The notes: generated from the sequence alone by a model not told the origin. A DNA stretch of 64,000 nucleotides from Pontederia crassipes (GCA_030549335.1 CM060195.1:45514991-45578990); one strand, 5' to 3'; shown: positions 12,459 through 25,946, counted from the first letter of the stretch. Translations and numbers: made by a program.

Positions 12459-14783
12459 TCATATAGTTCTAGTATCTAATAACTTTTTAATTTCTACTGG
12501 AACATTTACAACGTTTCCTCCAAAGCTACAGTCCCCTATAGTTTCCACATTCAAGGCGCCATCTAAAACCATGACAACCGTTGACATGGAAGGCCTTCTT
12601 GCATTATCATTTTGCAAACACCAAATAGATAGTTTCAACATTTGTCTGAGTTCCTCGTCTGACTTCGTATCGTTTCCCCGATCATAGAATAGATCGAGTA
12701 TTTTATCATCTTTGACTTTTTCTTGCAGTAGTTGTAATAGGTTGGAAGATTCCGAAGGCAAGGAGTAGTCCAAGTTTCTCCTTCCGCACACTATTTCCAG
12801 AACAACTCCAAAACTATACACATCAACCTTCTCGGTGATGAGTGATGTCAACCATTCGGGTGCCATGTACCCAGGTGTGCCCCTCATCGTGGTCATCACT
12901 TGGCTCTGATCCCTGTCAATGAGTTTAGCCAACCCAAAATCTGACACCTTGGCGTTGAATGTGTCGTCCAAGAGGATGTTTTGTGGCTTGATATCTAGAT
13001 GAGCAATTCTCTGTCTACAGTCTTCATGCAGATAACACAAGCCCTTAGCTATACCAGTGATGATTTTTCTTCTCGTTGCCCAATCTAAAAGTTCTTGTTT
13101 ATCCTTATTAAAGATCCAGCTATCTAATGCTCCATTGGCCATGTACTCGTAAACCAGGAGCCTATGAGATTTTTCAGCACAGAACCCAATTAACCTCACC
13201 AGGTTGAAGTGATGAATGCTGCCAATCGTCTGGACCTCTGCTAAAAATTCTTTCCTCCCTTGACTGATGCCATTCAGTAGCTTCACTGCGACTCTTTGTT
13301 CCCCTATCTTTCCTTCATAAACTGAACCGAAGCCGCCTTGACCGAGCTTATTGCAGAAGTTATTAGTAGCTTGTTTTAGCTCCTTGTAAGAAAACCTCGT
13401 TGGCATTCCTGGCAATTGTTCGATATCATCTTTCTCATTGCTTTGATTTCTCAGAATCAAAATAACGCCGACTATTATAGCTATCAACACACCAACGATG
13501 GTGGGCGCTATTATTTTAACTATACTCTTCTTTGATCGATAGTATGTAGTATGATTAGTAAGATTAGGGGCCAGAGGGATAATATATGCGGATGAGTTGT
13601 AATGTGAGGTTTCTGGCCGGATGTCCTGCAGCGAAAAGAGTCGCGTTGGCAGGTAACAAAAGCCATCAGAAGAATCCCACCCGTAGTTAAAAAGGGCAGC
13701 TTTGCAAGAGCAATTCTTGATGCATGCTTCCATGCATGTCTTTTCATCTGTTTGCATCACCGCAGCACCTGCGTCGATGTAATTGAAGTAGGAGATGTTG
13801 TTAAGTGGGAGGAGCCGATGATGCTCCATGGATTCACAGGATAGAACAGTCAAAGGGGAACATCCAAGATTCAAATGCCTATCGTTCACTGGCTTGAAGT
13901 AGCCTGCGGCGCCAATATCTCCTGGACAACTACACTGCTGCCCTGTCGAACAAATTCCATATTCTCCACAAACTGTCGGATAAGCACAGTCCTGCAGATC
14001 AAAGAATTCATGCACTGTTTGCCACCCTGATGAGCTCCACTCATAGACCCTCAGGTGGCCGTCATAGTCCAACCTCATGAACTGGATCGAGGACGCCGTA
14101 GGCAATGAGATATTGGAGTCCCGTTGCGGTCCGGATTGCATAAATAGTCGAAGAGTGCCGTTCAGGAACTGCACATAGCTGACTTTGCTGTTTACACCAA
14201 TCGAGTAGTAAAGTTGTGGAGGGTCAGAATCGGCATATGCCACTAGTCCTTCAGGACGAACTGTGAGATATAGCGGACCAGGTGCCCAATTATCCAAGGA
14301 CACGTTGGCGGACAACCTCTGCCCCTTCCTCAAGGTCTGTTCAAGAACAAGTGCGTCCGTCGGGTGATCGAAGGACTGCCAAACTGTCCCGTTGTTCTTA
14401 TCAAACAGCAATAGGTTTCCGGCTCCTGTAAGGACCATGTCAACGACTGACCCGGCTGAGGTGTTGGTGGACCACGCCGTAGTACCATCTGCATCTTGGA
14501 GAACTAAATCACCATGGTTGGTGAGCTCGAGGGTGGCATTCTCGTGGACTGGGCGGTCTCGGTTGGCTGACCAGACAATCTTAGGAGGAATGTAGGTTGA
14601 GGTGATGTTCCCGCTGCTGTTGTGGTACACGACGAAGACGGCGAACAGGAAGGTATCACATGCAACGCCGCTGCAGAAGAAGCTGCAGGAAAACGCCGGG
14701 CCGGACAAGTTTGGATTGCCGCGGAGGAGGATGGCGCGGACGGAGGAGCCATCCCGGTAGCGGGAATGTAACGTCCTCTCAGT
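12459..14783 (-). CDS. G-type lectin S-receptor-like Ser/Thr kinase, 5' end missing
   Basis: One intronless open frame runs from the TAA at 14786-14784 to a stop at 12459. There is no in-frame ATG or signal peptide at its upstream end. Counting residues from 14708, 1-140 are a B-lectin (bulb-type mannose-binding) domain with IVWSANRDRPV. Residues 241-265 are a Cys-rich EGF-like segment, about 290-370 a PAN domain, and 397-420 a single transmembrane helix. About 451-720 is the kinase, with GQGGFGSVYEG, catalytic K476, HLDIKPQN (H570-D572), DFG at 590-592 and APEW at 616-619. HLD in place of HRD makes it a non-RD kinase, as is usual in the SD2-5 type. Such receptors sit in the plasma membrane and relay extracellular signals, often in defence. 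The kinase is undamaged, but the first part of the lectin domain is cut off by an LTR insertion, so the locus is probably a recent pseudogene. Confidence 0.85.
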   Translation of the reverse strand, partial: TERTLHSRYRDGSSVRAILLRGNPNLSGPAFSCSFFCSGVACDTFLFAVFVVYHNSSGNITSTYIPPKIVWSANRDRPVHENATLELTNHGDLVLQDADGTTAWSTNTSAGSVVDMVLTGAGNLLLFDKNNGTVWQSFDHPTDALVLEQTLRKGQRLSANVSLDNWAPGPLYLTVRPEGLVAYADSDPPQLYYSIGVNSKVSYVQFLNGTLRLFMQSGPQRDSNISLPTASSIQFMRLDYDGHLRVYEWSSSGWQTVHEFFDLQDCAYPTVCGEYGICSTGQQCSCPGDIGAAGYFKPVNDRHLNLGCSPLTVLSCESMEHHRLLPLNNISYFNYIDAGAAVMQTDEKTCMEACIKNCSCKAALFNYGWDSSDGFCYLPTRLFSLQDIRPETSHYNSSAYIIPLAPNLTNHTTYYRSKKSIVKIIAPTIVGVLIAIIVGVILILRNQSNEKDDIEQLPGMPTRFSYKELKQATNNFCNKLGQGGFGSVYEGKIGEQRVAVKLLNGISQGRKEFLAEVQTIGSIHHFNLVRLIGFCAEKSHRLLVYEYMANGALDSWIFNKDKQELLDWATRRKIITGIAKGLCYLHEDCRQRIAHLDIKPQNILLDDTFNAKVSDFGLAKLIDRDQSQVMTTMRGTPGYMAPEWLTSLITEKVDVYSFGVVLEIVCGRRNLDYSLPSESSNLLQLLQEKVKDDKILDLFYDRGNDTKSDEELRQMLKLSIWCLQNDNARRPSMSTVVMVLDGALNVETIGDCSFGGNVVNVPVEIKKLLDTRTI

Positions 14784-14796
14784 TTAAAAAAAAAAT

Positions 14797-17424
14797 TGTA
14801 ATTAAGTTTTAAAGTGAAGGGCATTTTGGACCTTGTGCAGATGGGACAGTGTCGTCTCCTTCCTCCATTCCCGACCTGCTACAGTGCAGCGCGCACTGTA
14901 GCACGTCCAAGCCGCCGCCTCTTTTGACGCTTCGATCTCCGTCATCCGATCTCCGTTTTTCGCGTGTGAGGTATCATTGGAAAGAGCGCGAGGAGACGAA
15001 CATTTTGACATATGGTATGAGATGATCGGTCCACTATGCGCAATGGGAAAAAATGTGAGGAGGCCGAAAAATCCGTCGACGACGATTCCGATTTCGATTC
15101 TCACCGATCATTCTCCTGGTGAGTTGTACATCGTTCTCAGGTCGATTAGGATCATTTGGAGAAGTTTTAACCATATTTTTGTTGCAAATCACATAGGAGA
15201 CCGAAATTAGGGCTTTCCGATGATCTTTTTCGACGAGCCGATGGGGGGCTCCGACTGACCTTACCATGACGTCCTGGTAGGTGCACACACTAGAGAGAAA
15301 CATATTGAGTTACTGCCCGTCAAAATTTTAATCACAAATTACTTATAGGTTCGTCGATTTCGGGTTCCGATTTCGAGCGATATTTTCGACGACTTGTCCT
15401 CAATGCGTATTGGTAAGCGAATGAAAATGCACGATAAATTTGATTTTAGATATGAAACTAATTTTTAATTAATTTTATTATGCTATTAATGAAGAAGGCG
15501 ATGTTCGACGTTCGGCGAGTATGATTTCGATTTAGAGAGCGGAAGGATCTCGTTTATTGTGGCAAGGATATGATTGGTGACCGAAACTATTTATATGATT
15601 TAATTTCATAATTGATTAGAATTGGTTATAGGGTCTAATCCGAATTATTATATGCTTAATTGGATGTGATAGGTGGTTGTCCGATGAGCTTTGAGTAGGG
15701 TGCTATTAGTTGACGATTTATATTCTCTTATCGGTATGAATGCTGAAAATCCATAGTGATGATCGATTTATGAAAATTAATTTATTTAATAGTTATAGTT
15801 CATTAATTATGAACTTAGGCAAGAAAATTATAAATTATAACTCTAAGTATCAAGATGTTGCTAGAAAGAATTATTATGAAGTGATTAATGAATTAAAAGA
15901 TAAATGATATCTAGAAATTATGAATGTCTTAAATGATAAGATTATGTTCTTAAATAAAGTTTAAATGGATGTAATAAGTATTTATCCCCTTTGAACAGAT
16001 TTGGATGGAAGTTAATTGAGACTTAAGGAATCAAAGATGAGAGAACTTATCTCAATTGATATGAATTACTAAAATTTTCGGAGTGATAACATTGTTCCAC
16101 CCGATGTGGAATGAATTTTTGTGATAGTTTTTTCTTCATGCATATTCATATGCGTGTATGCTTCATATGTGTGTCATCATATGACTTGTGCCATTTTATT
16201 ATGAATTTTAGAATTTCGTCGAAGTTTATTCTTTGTGAAATTAAAGTGAATATTTGATTTTTGAAAGGAAAGTTGATATGATAGTTTCAATCCTAAACTT
16301 CTATTTGAAAATTGTATTCATGCATCATGTGCATTACATATAAAAACTCGCATAAGGCGAAGTGTTTTCACCTCAGAGGATTGGCCAACTATGAGTAGAC
16401 CGGTTAGGGTCCAGTTTGCTCTGTGTCGATATAGTGACATGAGGAGCAGATTCAATGCCCTGTGTCGATATAGTGACACGAAGGGTGGAATTAGAATAAT
16501 CATCATGTGGCGATATAGTGACACAAGGGATGGAATGAAAAAAAGAAAAGAAATAAGCTCTGTGTCGATATAGTGACACGAGAAGCGGTTTAACGTCCTG
16601 TGACGATATAGTGACACGAGAGACGGAATTAGAACAACCATCCTGTAGCGATATAGTGACACGAGGGGTGTGTGAAGAAGCACTCGATTGATGAGTGGTA
16701 TGGATATCTGTGTTTGATGATGTTCCCCAAGCTTTTATAATGTTATTTTATTATCATGATCATTTTTTAAATAAATCTTCTTGGTGAAATGAAAAGGGTT
16801 TGGAATAATTTCTGGAAATAAAAAAGGTTGATTTTCCTTCGTTGTTTTAATATTTGAGATAGTTGTTTTACTCACCTCTTTATGTTCACTCCTCTTGTTT
16901 TTATTTTTTTCAGGTAATAAATGAAAAACTTGCATAGCATGAAATAAGAAATGTAAAGGGGCTAGGAAATGAGCATGTGTGAGAGGCATGATTATTGAAT
17001 GGCTAACTTTGCGTTTCATTGCGTTCTCTTATATGAATTTATTACTTGATGAATATTTTAAAAGATTTGAAAATGTTGGATAATTTTGTGGAGCGAAGAA
17101 CGCTCACACTATATGTTTTACGAGCATCTGGCTCGTGTTTTTATTCGAGAGTGGCTTGAGACTCATTATTTTGGGTATGCGTCCCACGATTTTGGTTATA
17201 CGATGAATCGTCAGTAATGACTTTATAATTACTTGTCATGATTGAAGTATTGAAGTTTATTGTTGAAATGAGAAATATATGAATTATTGTATATGACGTA
17301 TAGACGAATTTACGTATACGTCATGCCGAAATTTTTGAAAATTTCCAGAGTTAGTTTATTTTTTAAATATTGGTTTCCGTTGAAGTTTTGAATTCAAATT
17401 TAAACGATTGATTTTCCGATTTCA
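14797..17424. mobile_element. Long solo LTR-like insertion in the receptor kinase
   Basis: About 2.63 kb separates the kinase frame from a signal-peptide-like start on the same strand. The segment runs from TGTAATTAAG to CTCTTACA, giving TGTAA/TTACA inverted ends of the TG...CA type. It sits in an A-tract (AAAAT before, AAAAA after), so the target duplication is nearly but not exactly matched. It has no coding and contains a GATATAGTGACA minisatellite. Its length suits the 2-4 kb LTRs of Tekay/Del-type chromoviruses, but that family call is an inference. Confidence 0.5.
16421..16665. repeat. Minisatellite with core CGATATAGTGACACGA
   Basis: Six copies of the core start at about 16427, 16465, 16511, 16566, 16604 and 16649, spaced 38-55 bp. 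In several copies TGTC precedes and GACA ends the core (TGTCGATATAGTGACA), so it is itself a small dyad. It lies inside the LTR-like insertion. Confidence 0.85.
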
Positions 17425-17431
17425 CCTCTTA

Positions 17432-17546
17432 CAAAAAAAAGTTGAGAGGTGTTGCTGTTAATCCCCTAAGTGGACTGGGAGGCAGCTTGGACAAGCAAGA
17501 CGGTTGAAAGGAAAAGAGAGGCGAAGAAATTGGAACACAAAGCCAT
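17432..17546 (-). pseudogene. Decayed 5' end of the receptor kinase (signal peptide)
   Basis: An ATG at 17546-17544 opens a 26-codon frame starting MALCSNFFASLFLSTVLLVQ, a convincing secretion signal, that ends at TAG. In the neighbouring frame the next codons read LGD, a TAA, then QQHLST. This resembles the GDYxxxxLSTSW stretch that follows the signal peptide in SD2-type receptors. The kinase frame across the insertion resumes with TLHSRYRDGSSVR, matching the next conserved block (HSVxxxDGSxVR). I infer that this is the original N terminus, now carrying a frameshift, a stop and an LTR insertion. Confidence 0.55.
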
Positions 17547-18300
17547 GTCCAAAGGTCTTCTCGTGAAAGCAGGTCGTCGTACATGGCTTTTATAGTAGCG
17601 TGCATGTCAATGCAACTACACAGCCCGGTTACACAATGTAACATTGAATTATCAGGACAATGTCAAATGTCAAACTTTGTGTGGGATTCTTTATGCACCA
17701 ACCATGCGTTAGCGAGGAATCAAAGCAACCCACACATCCTGATCGAAAAAACAGTTTTAAATACTGATGACACCAAATTGGAGAATAAGAGAAAGAGAAA
17801 AAAAAAAGTGTAGTAGTCCCTTAAAAATGTGTGGTTGTTAGATCTTACAATACCAAAAAGTTTGAGATTTCAACATGGTTATTCGTTAGTTGTAGTAGTC
17901 CCTTAAACCAAGTATTAATCAAAGTTGATATTAATTAATGTTGCGGTGCTCCATGCATTATGTATGTCAAATCTAATTTATTGAATGCTAGCAGTTTCCC
18001 GAGATCCAGCTCAGTTTTTACGAAAAAATAATGTACAACATGATTCTTACTTACAAAAGCGTTGATTGAAAGAATCATGTTTCAAAATGACCTAATAATT
18101 ATGTTTCATATAAGTAATATATATCTTTAAAATTATTATAAATATATCATTTCAATAAAATTCCATACAATTCGATTGAATTCGATCAGTCTAACTAGGT
18201 AACGAGTCGGTCCCATCGCCCATTCCGATGCAACAGTAGTAGTTCGAACTGGGCGAGAGAAAGGGAATCAGAAGTAATAGCACGGATTCCAAATGCAGCA
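17547..18300. other. Intergenic, no gene
   Basis: Presumed promoter side of the former receptor kinase, then AT-rich sequence. No convincing coding or repeats. Confidence 0.5.
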
Positions 18301-18535
18301 TGCTTCATGAGTTTTTATGATTCTTACTGCTCAGTATGCTTCAGTTTTTTTTTTCTCTCTTTCCGTTCTGTGTTGATTTATGGTTCATTATGTGCTCAAT
18401 AACTAGAATATTGTTTTATTTCCAAGGTTTTGGGCGTTATTCCTGTATTTACATGCTAAAATCACTTCAATGCTTTGCTGGTGTGATTCTAGCGAGATCA
18501 CAAACCATTAGATTCCTTCTTATTGTCTTCTCAGA

Positions 18536-19290
18536 TACATTGTGTAGCATTGTATATATAAAGCTTATATTTTCTGCCTCCTCCTGCATGAATGAAGGCA
18601 ATGATGTGTTCTCAGAAATCTACAGACAGAAAGGGGAGGTTGCGCTCAATGAGATCGCAAGAGGAAGCCTTACGAGCACATAAATGTCAATGCAGCTGAT
18701 CATCACTCTTTCCAGTAAGTTGCTCTAATATATGGATCAATAAGAACAAAATTAGATAAAGGGCTCACATGTCCCAATATCGAAACAAGCACTGCACATT
18801 ATTTTACAATTGATTTGAGAATGTTATGGTTTCTGCTCATGCATGCAAATTGAACTGTCCAAATTAATCTGATGCTCTCAGCTCACTACCATGAATCCTC
18901 TAAAGCTATCTCATTGGAGTTTGCTGCATTACCCTCTCTGACTCCTGGTTCTCCAGAAAGTTGGCGTTCTGGTACTTCAACCCAGAAAGATTGGCAACAC
19001 AATTGTGAAGCTGCTCTTAGAGCCATACTCGTTCAAAAGATTTGGTACTTCATCTCCTCAATGACTGATTGTTACGAGTTCTTAGTTCACAAGTTAACCT
19101 CATTATACATGGGCAGCTAATTATGTTCTGCGTATACTTCATGTGTTCCAGATTACATAATCTGCAATACTGCCAAGAGATTTCAGAACCCAAGCAAATT
19201 TGTGTAAGCTAAAATTGGATCAACAGCAAGATGTGGACATAGTTACTCTAGATGATAAGCAGCAGGCAAACATCGGGTACATTTCTAAAA
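18536..19290 (+). other. Exon-like remnants of an unrecognised gene
   Basis: Three short stretches look coding on the plus strand. About 18590-18680 includes NDVFSEIYRQKGEVALNEIA. About 18872-19060 includes ESSKAISLEFAALPSL and SWRSGTSTQKDWQHNCEAAL. About 19200-19280 includes KLKLDQQQDVDIVTLDDKQQ. TTGTCTTCTCAG at 18525-18535 and CTTTCCAGTAAGTT at 18709-18722 resemble splice sites. Frames do not join without shifts, and stops lie between the pieces. I do not recognise the family. It may be a gene fragment or a decayed pseudogene. Confidence 0.3.
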
Positions 19291-19509
19291 CAAGTATTTC
19301 TCCTTTGTTAGATCCTCAGTTCCATGTGCTTGCTTCGTTCTTTTTTTTTTTCTCTTCCTATATATGGATCCTTGTTTTGGCAGTTTTTGAGGTTGAATTT
19401 CTGAATCCTCTGCCTCGATGCATGACGCTTGTTTTGGCAGGTTTTTTTATGCTTTTCTCGAACTTGGATGTCATTTTTAGCAGATCAAATTATTATCATT
19501 ATTTGTAGA

Positions 19510-20985
19510 TGTAATAACATAAGATATGGACTTTGGACTTCTCTTTGGAAGGACGAAGTACTTTTGGTTAGATACTGAACATCTTAGGAAGATCGGTGAA
19601 AATGATACTTTGACGAAAAGATCACCTGGTTTTTATAATTGGTGTTTGTTAAATTTACTATAATTGCTTTTTTCCCATAAAAAAATGTACGTCAACACTT
19701 TCTTTACGTTTTTTTTTCAAAGTTGGTTCACCTCCCATTTAGTAGTTATAATCAAAATGCTACTATAAATATTTAGTAAATATATTTTTCCACTAACGTT
19801 TAGAGATTTAAAAACAAAATGATATAAGCTATTCCTACTAGTTTATAAAGTATAGAGATAGTGATTTCATATTTCATTTCTATTATATCTTCATTTTTAA
19901 ATAAAAATTTATTTAATTATTAGACATCGTATATTATTTTTATTTTAATATATCACATATTTAATTTTATTTAAAACTCAAATAAGATTTTTATTTTGAA
20001 ACAATCAATATTTTATATTAAAATAATATTTTTAGAAATATTGTTATTTAGAATAAAATATTATAAAATAATTATTATGAATACAATGTGTAAAAATTAT
20101 CATAAATTATATCTGATGTCTATTTTTGTTATTTTATTCAATACACTAATTTAACCTCTATGTTTGTTAAATATTTTTTATTGAATTTATAAATAAATTA
20201 TTATCCGCTATCTATTAATAATTAATCATTGTACTTTAATTAAATTATTATCCTCTAATCAAATTATTAACTTTATCAAACAGAATTCTAATATCCTAAT
20301 ATAATAAATATAGTAATATAATAAAAAAAAGGCGTTGGCCTCTCTTCCCCTCTGCCGAATTCTACACCTACAAGGCCTCCTGAGACCTTCGTTCAGTTGA
20401 GCAACGAAGCCAGGCACACGAAGAATGACCTTGGTTTCGAAGGCGGTCACGTTGTAGCGGAACAACTCATGACTCATGCGATCCTCCCACCGCAAAAAAT
20501 GGCTGGAGCCAATGCTATTAAGTATGGAAAAGGATCAAAACTTGATTGGACAGAAAGGAAATCAAATTTTGACATAAAAAAGAAAGCAAATTTTGATGGC
20601 AGGAGAGTACCTGCTGGAGTGTTTCGTCATGCCAAACAATGGCACAAGTCGAGGAGAGAGAAAGGGTGTATGTAACAAAAATAGCTAGCGAGAAAAGAGA
20701 AAGGGTGTGTGCAGGACTAAGCACGATCCCAAACCGCACCGAACCAGAAACTAGGATGATTACTCAACCCAGATTGGATCCGGTCCAGGACCGGGTCCGG
20801 TAAGCACAAAACTCGTCGGGTTCCGAGCTAGGACCAGGTTCACAGTGTAAAAATTCGAATTGAACCCGGCTCGAGTTTACATATTAAAATTAAATCTATA
20901 GACCCGATCACGACTTACAACTCGTTAAACCGTGAGATGAAATATGATTGAAAGGCCTAAATCTCTAATCTCGACCTTGTGACTG
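19510..20985. other. AT-rich intergenic DNA, no gene
   Basis: Strongly AT-rich to about 20330, then a GC-balanced stretch to about 20700 with open frames on both strands but no recognisable domain. Nothing further can be supported. Confidence 0.5.
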
Positions 20986-21527
20986 AATGTGCTACTCTGT
21001 TGTGCTGCAATTGCTGGTGCCGCGCCATTGTGTTGTCGCCGCCGCCGCCGCTGTGTTTTCATCACAATCGTCGTTGTGTTGCTGGCGCCACTCCCGTTGT
21101 GTTACCATTGTCGTTGGTGTGTTGCTGCCAGCCTTGATAGGTCCTCTCTCCTTCTCCTTCCTCATTTTCTCCCTTTCTTCCCCTCTCTCTATGCAAGGTC
21201 ACAAGAAGTCGAGCATTGAGCAGTTCATTTTCTCATGACTCTCCATCTTCCTCTTCCTCATTGTCTCAATCCTTGTGTTGCAGTCGTCGACGCCACTCCA
21301 TTGTGTTATTGTCGTCGCCGCCACTATGTTGCCGTCGTCGGTGTGCTGTCGCCGGTCTTGATAGTTTCTCTCTCCCTCCCCTTTTCTCTTTCCCTTCCTC
21401 ATCTTCTCATGACTCTCCCTCTTTTTCAGTGGCTCAGTCCGCTATGTTGCAATCGTCGATGCCACTCCATTGTGTTGCCATCGTCGCTGCCGTTTTGTTG
21501 CCATCACCGCTACCAGTGTGCAACTGT
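20986..21527. repeat. CT-rich imperfect tandem repeat, about three units
   Basis: Units share the order TGTTGC...CGCCACTCC...TTGTGTT...GTTGCCGTCGTCGGTGTG...CTTGATAG...CTCTCTCC, then TTTTCTCTTTCCCTTCCTCA. Successive CTTGATAG landmarks lie at about 21136 and 21358. The third unit is cut by the CACTA end at 21528. Open frames here are simple-sequence translations. Confidence 0.6.
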
Positions 21528-22830
21528 CACTACAAGAAAATTACCATTTTCCGACGAACAATTTTCGACGGATAGAAATCCGTCGTAATTTGCGACGGCT
21601 TTTGCGACGATTTCATTTCCGACGGATTTTCCGATGGTTACAACCGTCAGAAATGAAAATAATAGATTATGTAATTTATTATATTATTATTTTATTTTTC
21701 GACGTTTAGGGACGTCGATATTTCCGACGGATATCCATCCGTCATAATTTCCGACGATCACGACCGCCAGAAATGAAAAAATCAATTATATATATTTTTA
21801 TATTATTATTTTATTTTTCAACGATTAGGAACCTCGATATTTCCGACGGATATCTATCCGTCATAATTTTCGACGGATTTTCCGATGGTTATGACCGTCG
21901 GAAATAAAAATAATAATCTATGTAATTTATTATATTATTATTTTATTTTTTGACGATTAAGAACTTTGATATTTCTGATGGATATCCATCCATCGCAAAA
22001 TTCGCCGCAATTTTTGACGGTCGTAACCGTCGGTAAATTTGTAATAATATAATATGAGGAGTATTTTATTAATATAATTTGTGACAGTCCAAATCGTCGC
22101 AATTTCCAACGGTTCCGACCATCGGTAATAATTTTCGACGGTCACAACCGTTGATGATTTTAAAAATAATTAATATTTACTTTTCCGATGGCTAGAGCCG
22201 TCGGTAATTAAAATTTTGTTATCCTATTTTTTTTCGTTTTCCCGCTTCTCAACTTTCCATATATATAATACGTAATCCATCCTCTCCCCCCCTCTCTCTC
22301 CCTCTCCCTCTCCCGGCCGGCAAGCCTCTGACCGGGTGTCGGCATCAACCGTCGGCGCCTCTCTCTCTCCCTCTCCCTCTCTCTTCGGTCCGGACCGTCA
22401 ACGTCGCTGGCAGTTGGATCCGACCGTGGGCGTTCTGGTCTGGCCCTCAGCTAGCCGTCGGGCGTTCGGATCCGGCCCCCAGCTGTCGGGTCCAGCCCCA
22501 GCGGTCGGATCGGCCATCGGGCGTTCGGATCCGGCCGCCTGGCGACGGATCCGGATCCGGCCGCCTGGCGACGGATCCGGATCCGGCCCCCAACGGTCGG
22601 ATCGGCCGTCGGGCGTCCGGATCTGGTCGTTGGCAGACGACCGGCTAATTTTTTTTATATTATAAAAATTTTTTGCGACGGTTTTGACCGTCGAAACTTC
22701 GGCGGTCGCCCGACGGCCTCCAAAATTTTCAGCGGTAGCAACCGTCGATATTTGCGGCGGTCGACGAAATCGTCGAAAACTTTGGCGGTCATGACGGAGG
22801 GCAGCACACCCTATTTTTTTATTTTTTTAA
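21528..22830. mobile_element. CACTA (En/Spm-like) element end, partner end not found
   Basis: It begins CACTACAAGAAAATTACC, the classic plant CACTA terminus. From there subterminal motifs of the form CCGACGG...CCGTCGG, in both orientations, recur through about 22240 and again at 22670-22790. A GC-rich block (22320-22640) contains a 26-bp direct repeat (GGCGACGGATCCGGATCCGG). No transposase is seen and no matching TTTTCTTGTAGTG end lies nearby, so the right boundary is only where the motifs stop. Confidence 0.65.
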
Positions 22831-24437
22831 TTATTATATTATTTGTTTATATTATTATATTATTTTATATTTGTTTATTTAATGACTTATCACATAAGTA
22901 AAATAATCGTTAAATCTTTTATATCCTGTGAAAAGGGAATTAGTGAAAAAATTTAATAGTTGAAAGGCACTCTAATTAAAAAGTAAAGTTGGAAGATAGA
23001 AATGAGAAACAAGTAAAGTTGGAAAATAGAATTAGAGTAAAGTAGAAGGAAGTTTAGTGAATTTTGTTCATGAAATAAATTAATAATCGGAGGGTAGCGT
23101 GATTACAAAGTAAAATTTAAGGATAGGATTGGGAAAAAGATAAAAATGGATAGCATTTAGTATTTAAGTCAAATTGACTCCTGACATCGTAATAATCTCG
23201 TATTGTAATATTATATTTTCTTTTTACCGAATTTGCACATAGAAAGAAAAGGCCTCTTGGTGGGGTAGCCATTAAAAAATTCTTAAGCATGAACAAATTT
23301 TGAAGTCAGTTGTTAGGGATGAACCAAGCAGTTGACTTATTAAACCAACTTATATTATTTACTAACTTTACAACACATTATTTGACTTGTTAGTTTACTA
23401 AGCTCAAAAAATTATTTTATTATAAAAAATAAAGTCTTTCGTAAATTATTTTTTATTGGTTCAAATTCGGAGATTTTCGTTTCCATGACAATTTTTAATT
23501 CAAGGTGAATTTACAGATACTTGAAATTTGGAGGCAGAATAAAATCTAGTTTTTTTCCTAGTACATGTTATATATCATATAAGTTATTTTTGTTACAAAG
23601 GGAGGCTCATGCACTTGAAGGAAAGTAAAGAATTGAAAATTAAAAAAGTCACCGTTCCTTCTATTAATAAAATTCGAACGAATGATTTCTCCATCTTTAG
23701 TCCCTTCTTATAAGTTAATAGCTGTACGTAGCTTATTTATCAATTATTATCTCGCCTGGACAGGCTCACGAACTGCCGTGTGAGCCCTAATTTCTTTGTT
23801 ACTTGAATTGGATAATGAGCCGAATTTTGATAAAAAAGCTAAACAGCTAATTAGTCAGCAATTTGAATCTAAATTTATAAATTTCCGCCGTGTAATAAAA
23901 TTTTGAACGCATCAGTTTGAATCTAAATTAATCAGCAGCTGTTAAGCTTCAAGATAACATGTCAACTTTGACATATAACATATGGGGATCGGATCATATA
24001 ACATATGGTCGTATCATGAATTATTTTTCATATAACAACGGGGCCGAGTCAAAATTGTTTCTTTTCTTTTAGTGGCATTTAACATATAACATATGGTCGG
24101 ATCATGAATTATTTTTCAGGGCAACTCATCTTTGATCTGCAAGTACTTAATTGATGCACACACACGTTAATATTAATTAACGTGTCATTCTCTGAGTTCT
24201 CGATTTGTTTCTTTCTTTCACACAATAACAATTTGCGTTTCATTTATTAAAACAAATACCTCAACATTACATTCAAGAGCCATAGTTACAAATCAATGCT
24301 TAAATTGATCCTTATATCCTTTTTGAAACGCTGGTAAATAATATAATATTATCAGGAGACATATGCACTCCTCGTCCTCAGGGTTTCAGCATCGCGCCAT
24401 GACATCCCTTGTTCTCAGGGTTTCACCATCGCCATGA
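22831..24437. other. AT-rich intergenic DNA, no gene
   Basis: No coding is seen. A short phrase ACATATAACATATGGTCG...ATCATGAATTATTTTTCA recurs near 23995 and 24080. The last part is the 3' flank of peroxidase 2. Confidence 0.5.
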
Positions 24438-25711
<1,274 letters not shown>

Positions 25712-25782
25712 GGCTCAAGTGGAGGCTGCGTCTAATGGTGCTAGAAGCTTTTAGTGAGAGATCAAGGCGTGCGTCTCGTACG

Positions 25783-25790
25783 TATTTATA
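25783..25790 (-). promoter_or_regulatory. TATA box of peroxidase 2
   Basis: TATAAATA on the minus strand, 72 bp upstream of the ATG. Confidence 0.7.
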
Positions 25791-25946
25791 GTGGTGTTTC
25801 CTGCATGAATCATCGCAAGAATATGGGAATATATTTCGATAATTGATGCAATTTCATAAGTACTTTAGTTGAATAATAACGCGACTTGATCAGACCATTA
25901 ATTTACAGGAAAAAATTAAGCCCTTCTACTGCAAGATTACAATTTA

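Noticed and set aside
12459..14708. Start codon of the receptor kinase at 14708
   Set aside because: The base triplet there is TTG. Conserved lectin-domain sequence continues upstream to about 14783, so it is not a real start.
20986..21588. Ser/Leu/Cys-rich secreted proteins in the CT-rich stretch
   Set aside because: The frames are translations of an imperfect tandem repeat and run through it in more than one frame equally well.
21550..22800. Regularly repeated dyads as a CRISPR-like array
   Set aside because: Spacing is irregular, the motifs alternate orientation, and they sit next to a CACTA terminus in plant nuclear DNA, where they are known subterminal motifs.
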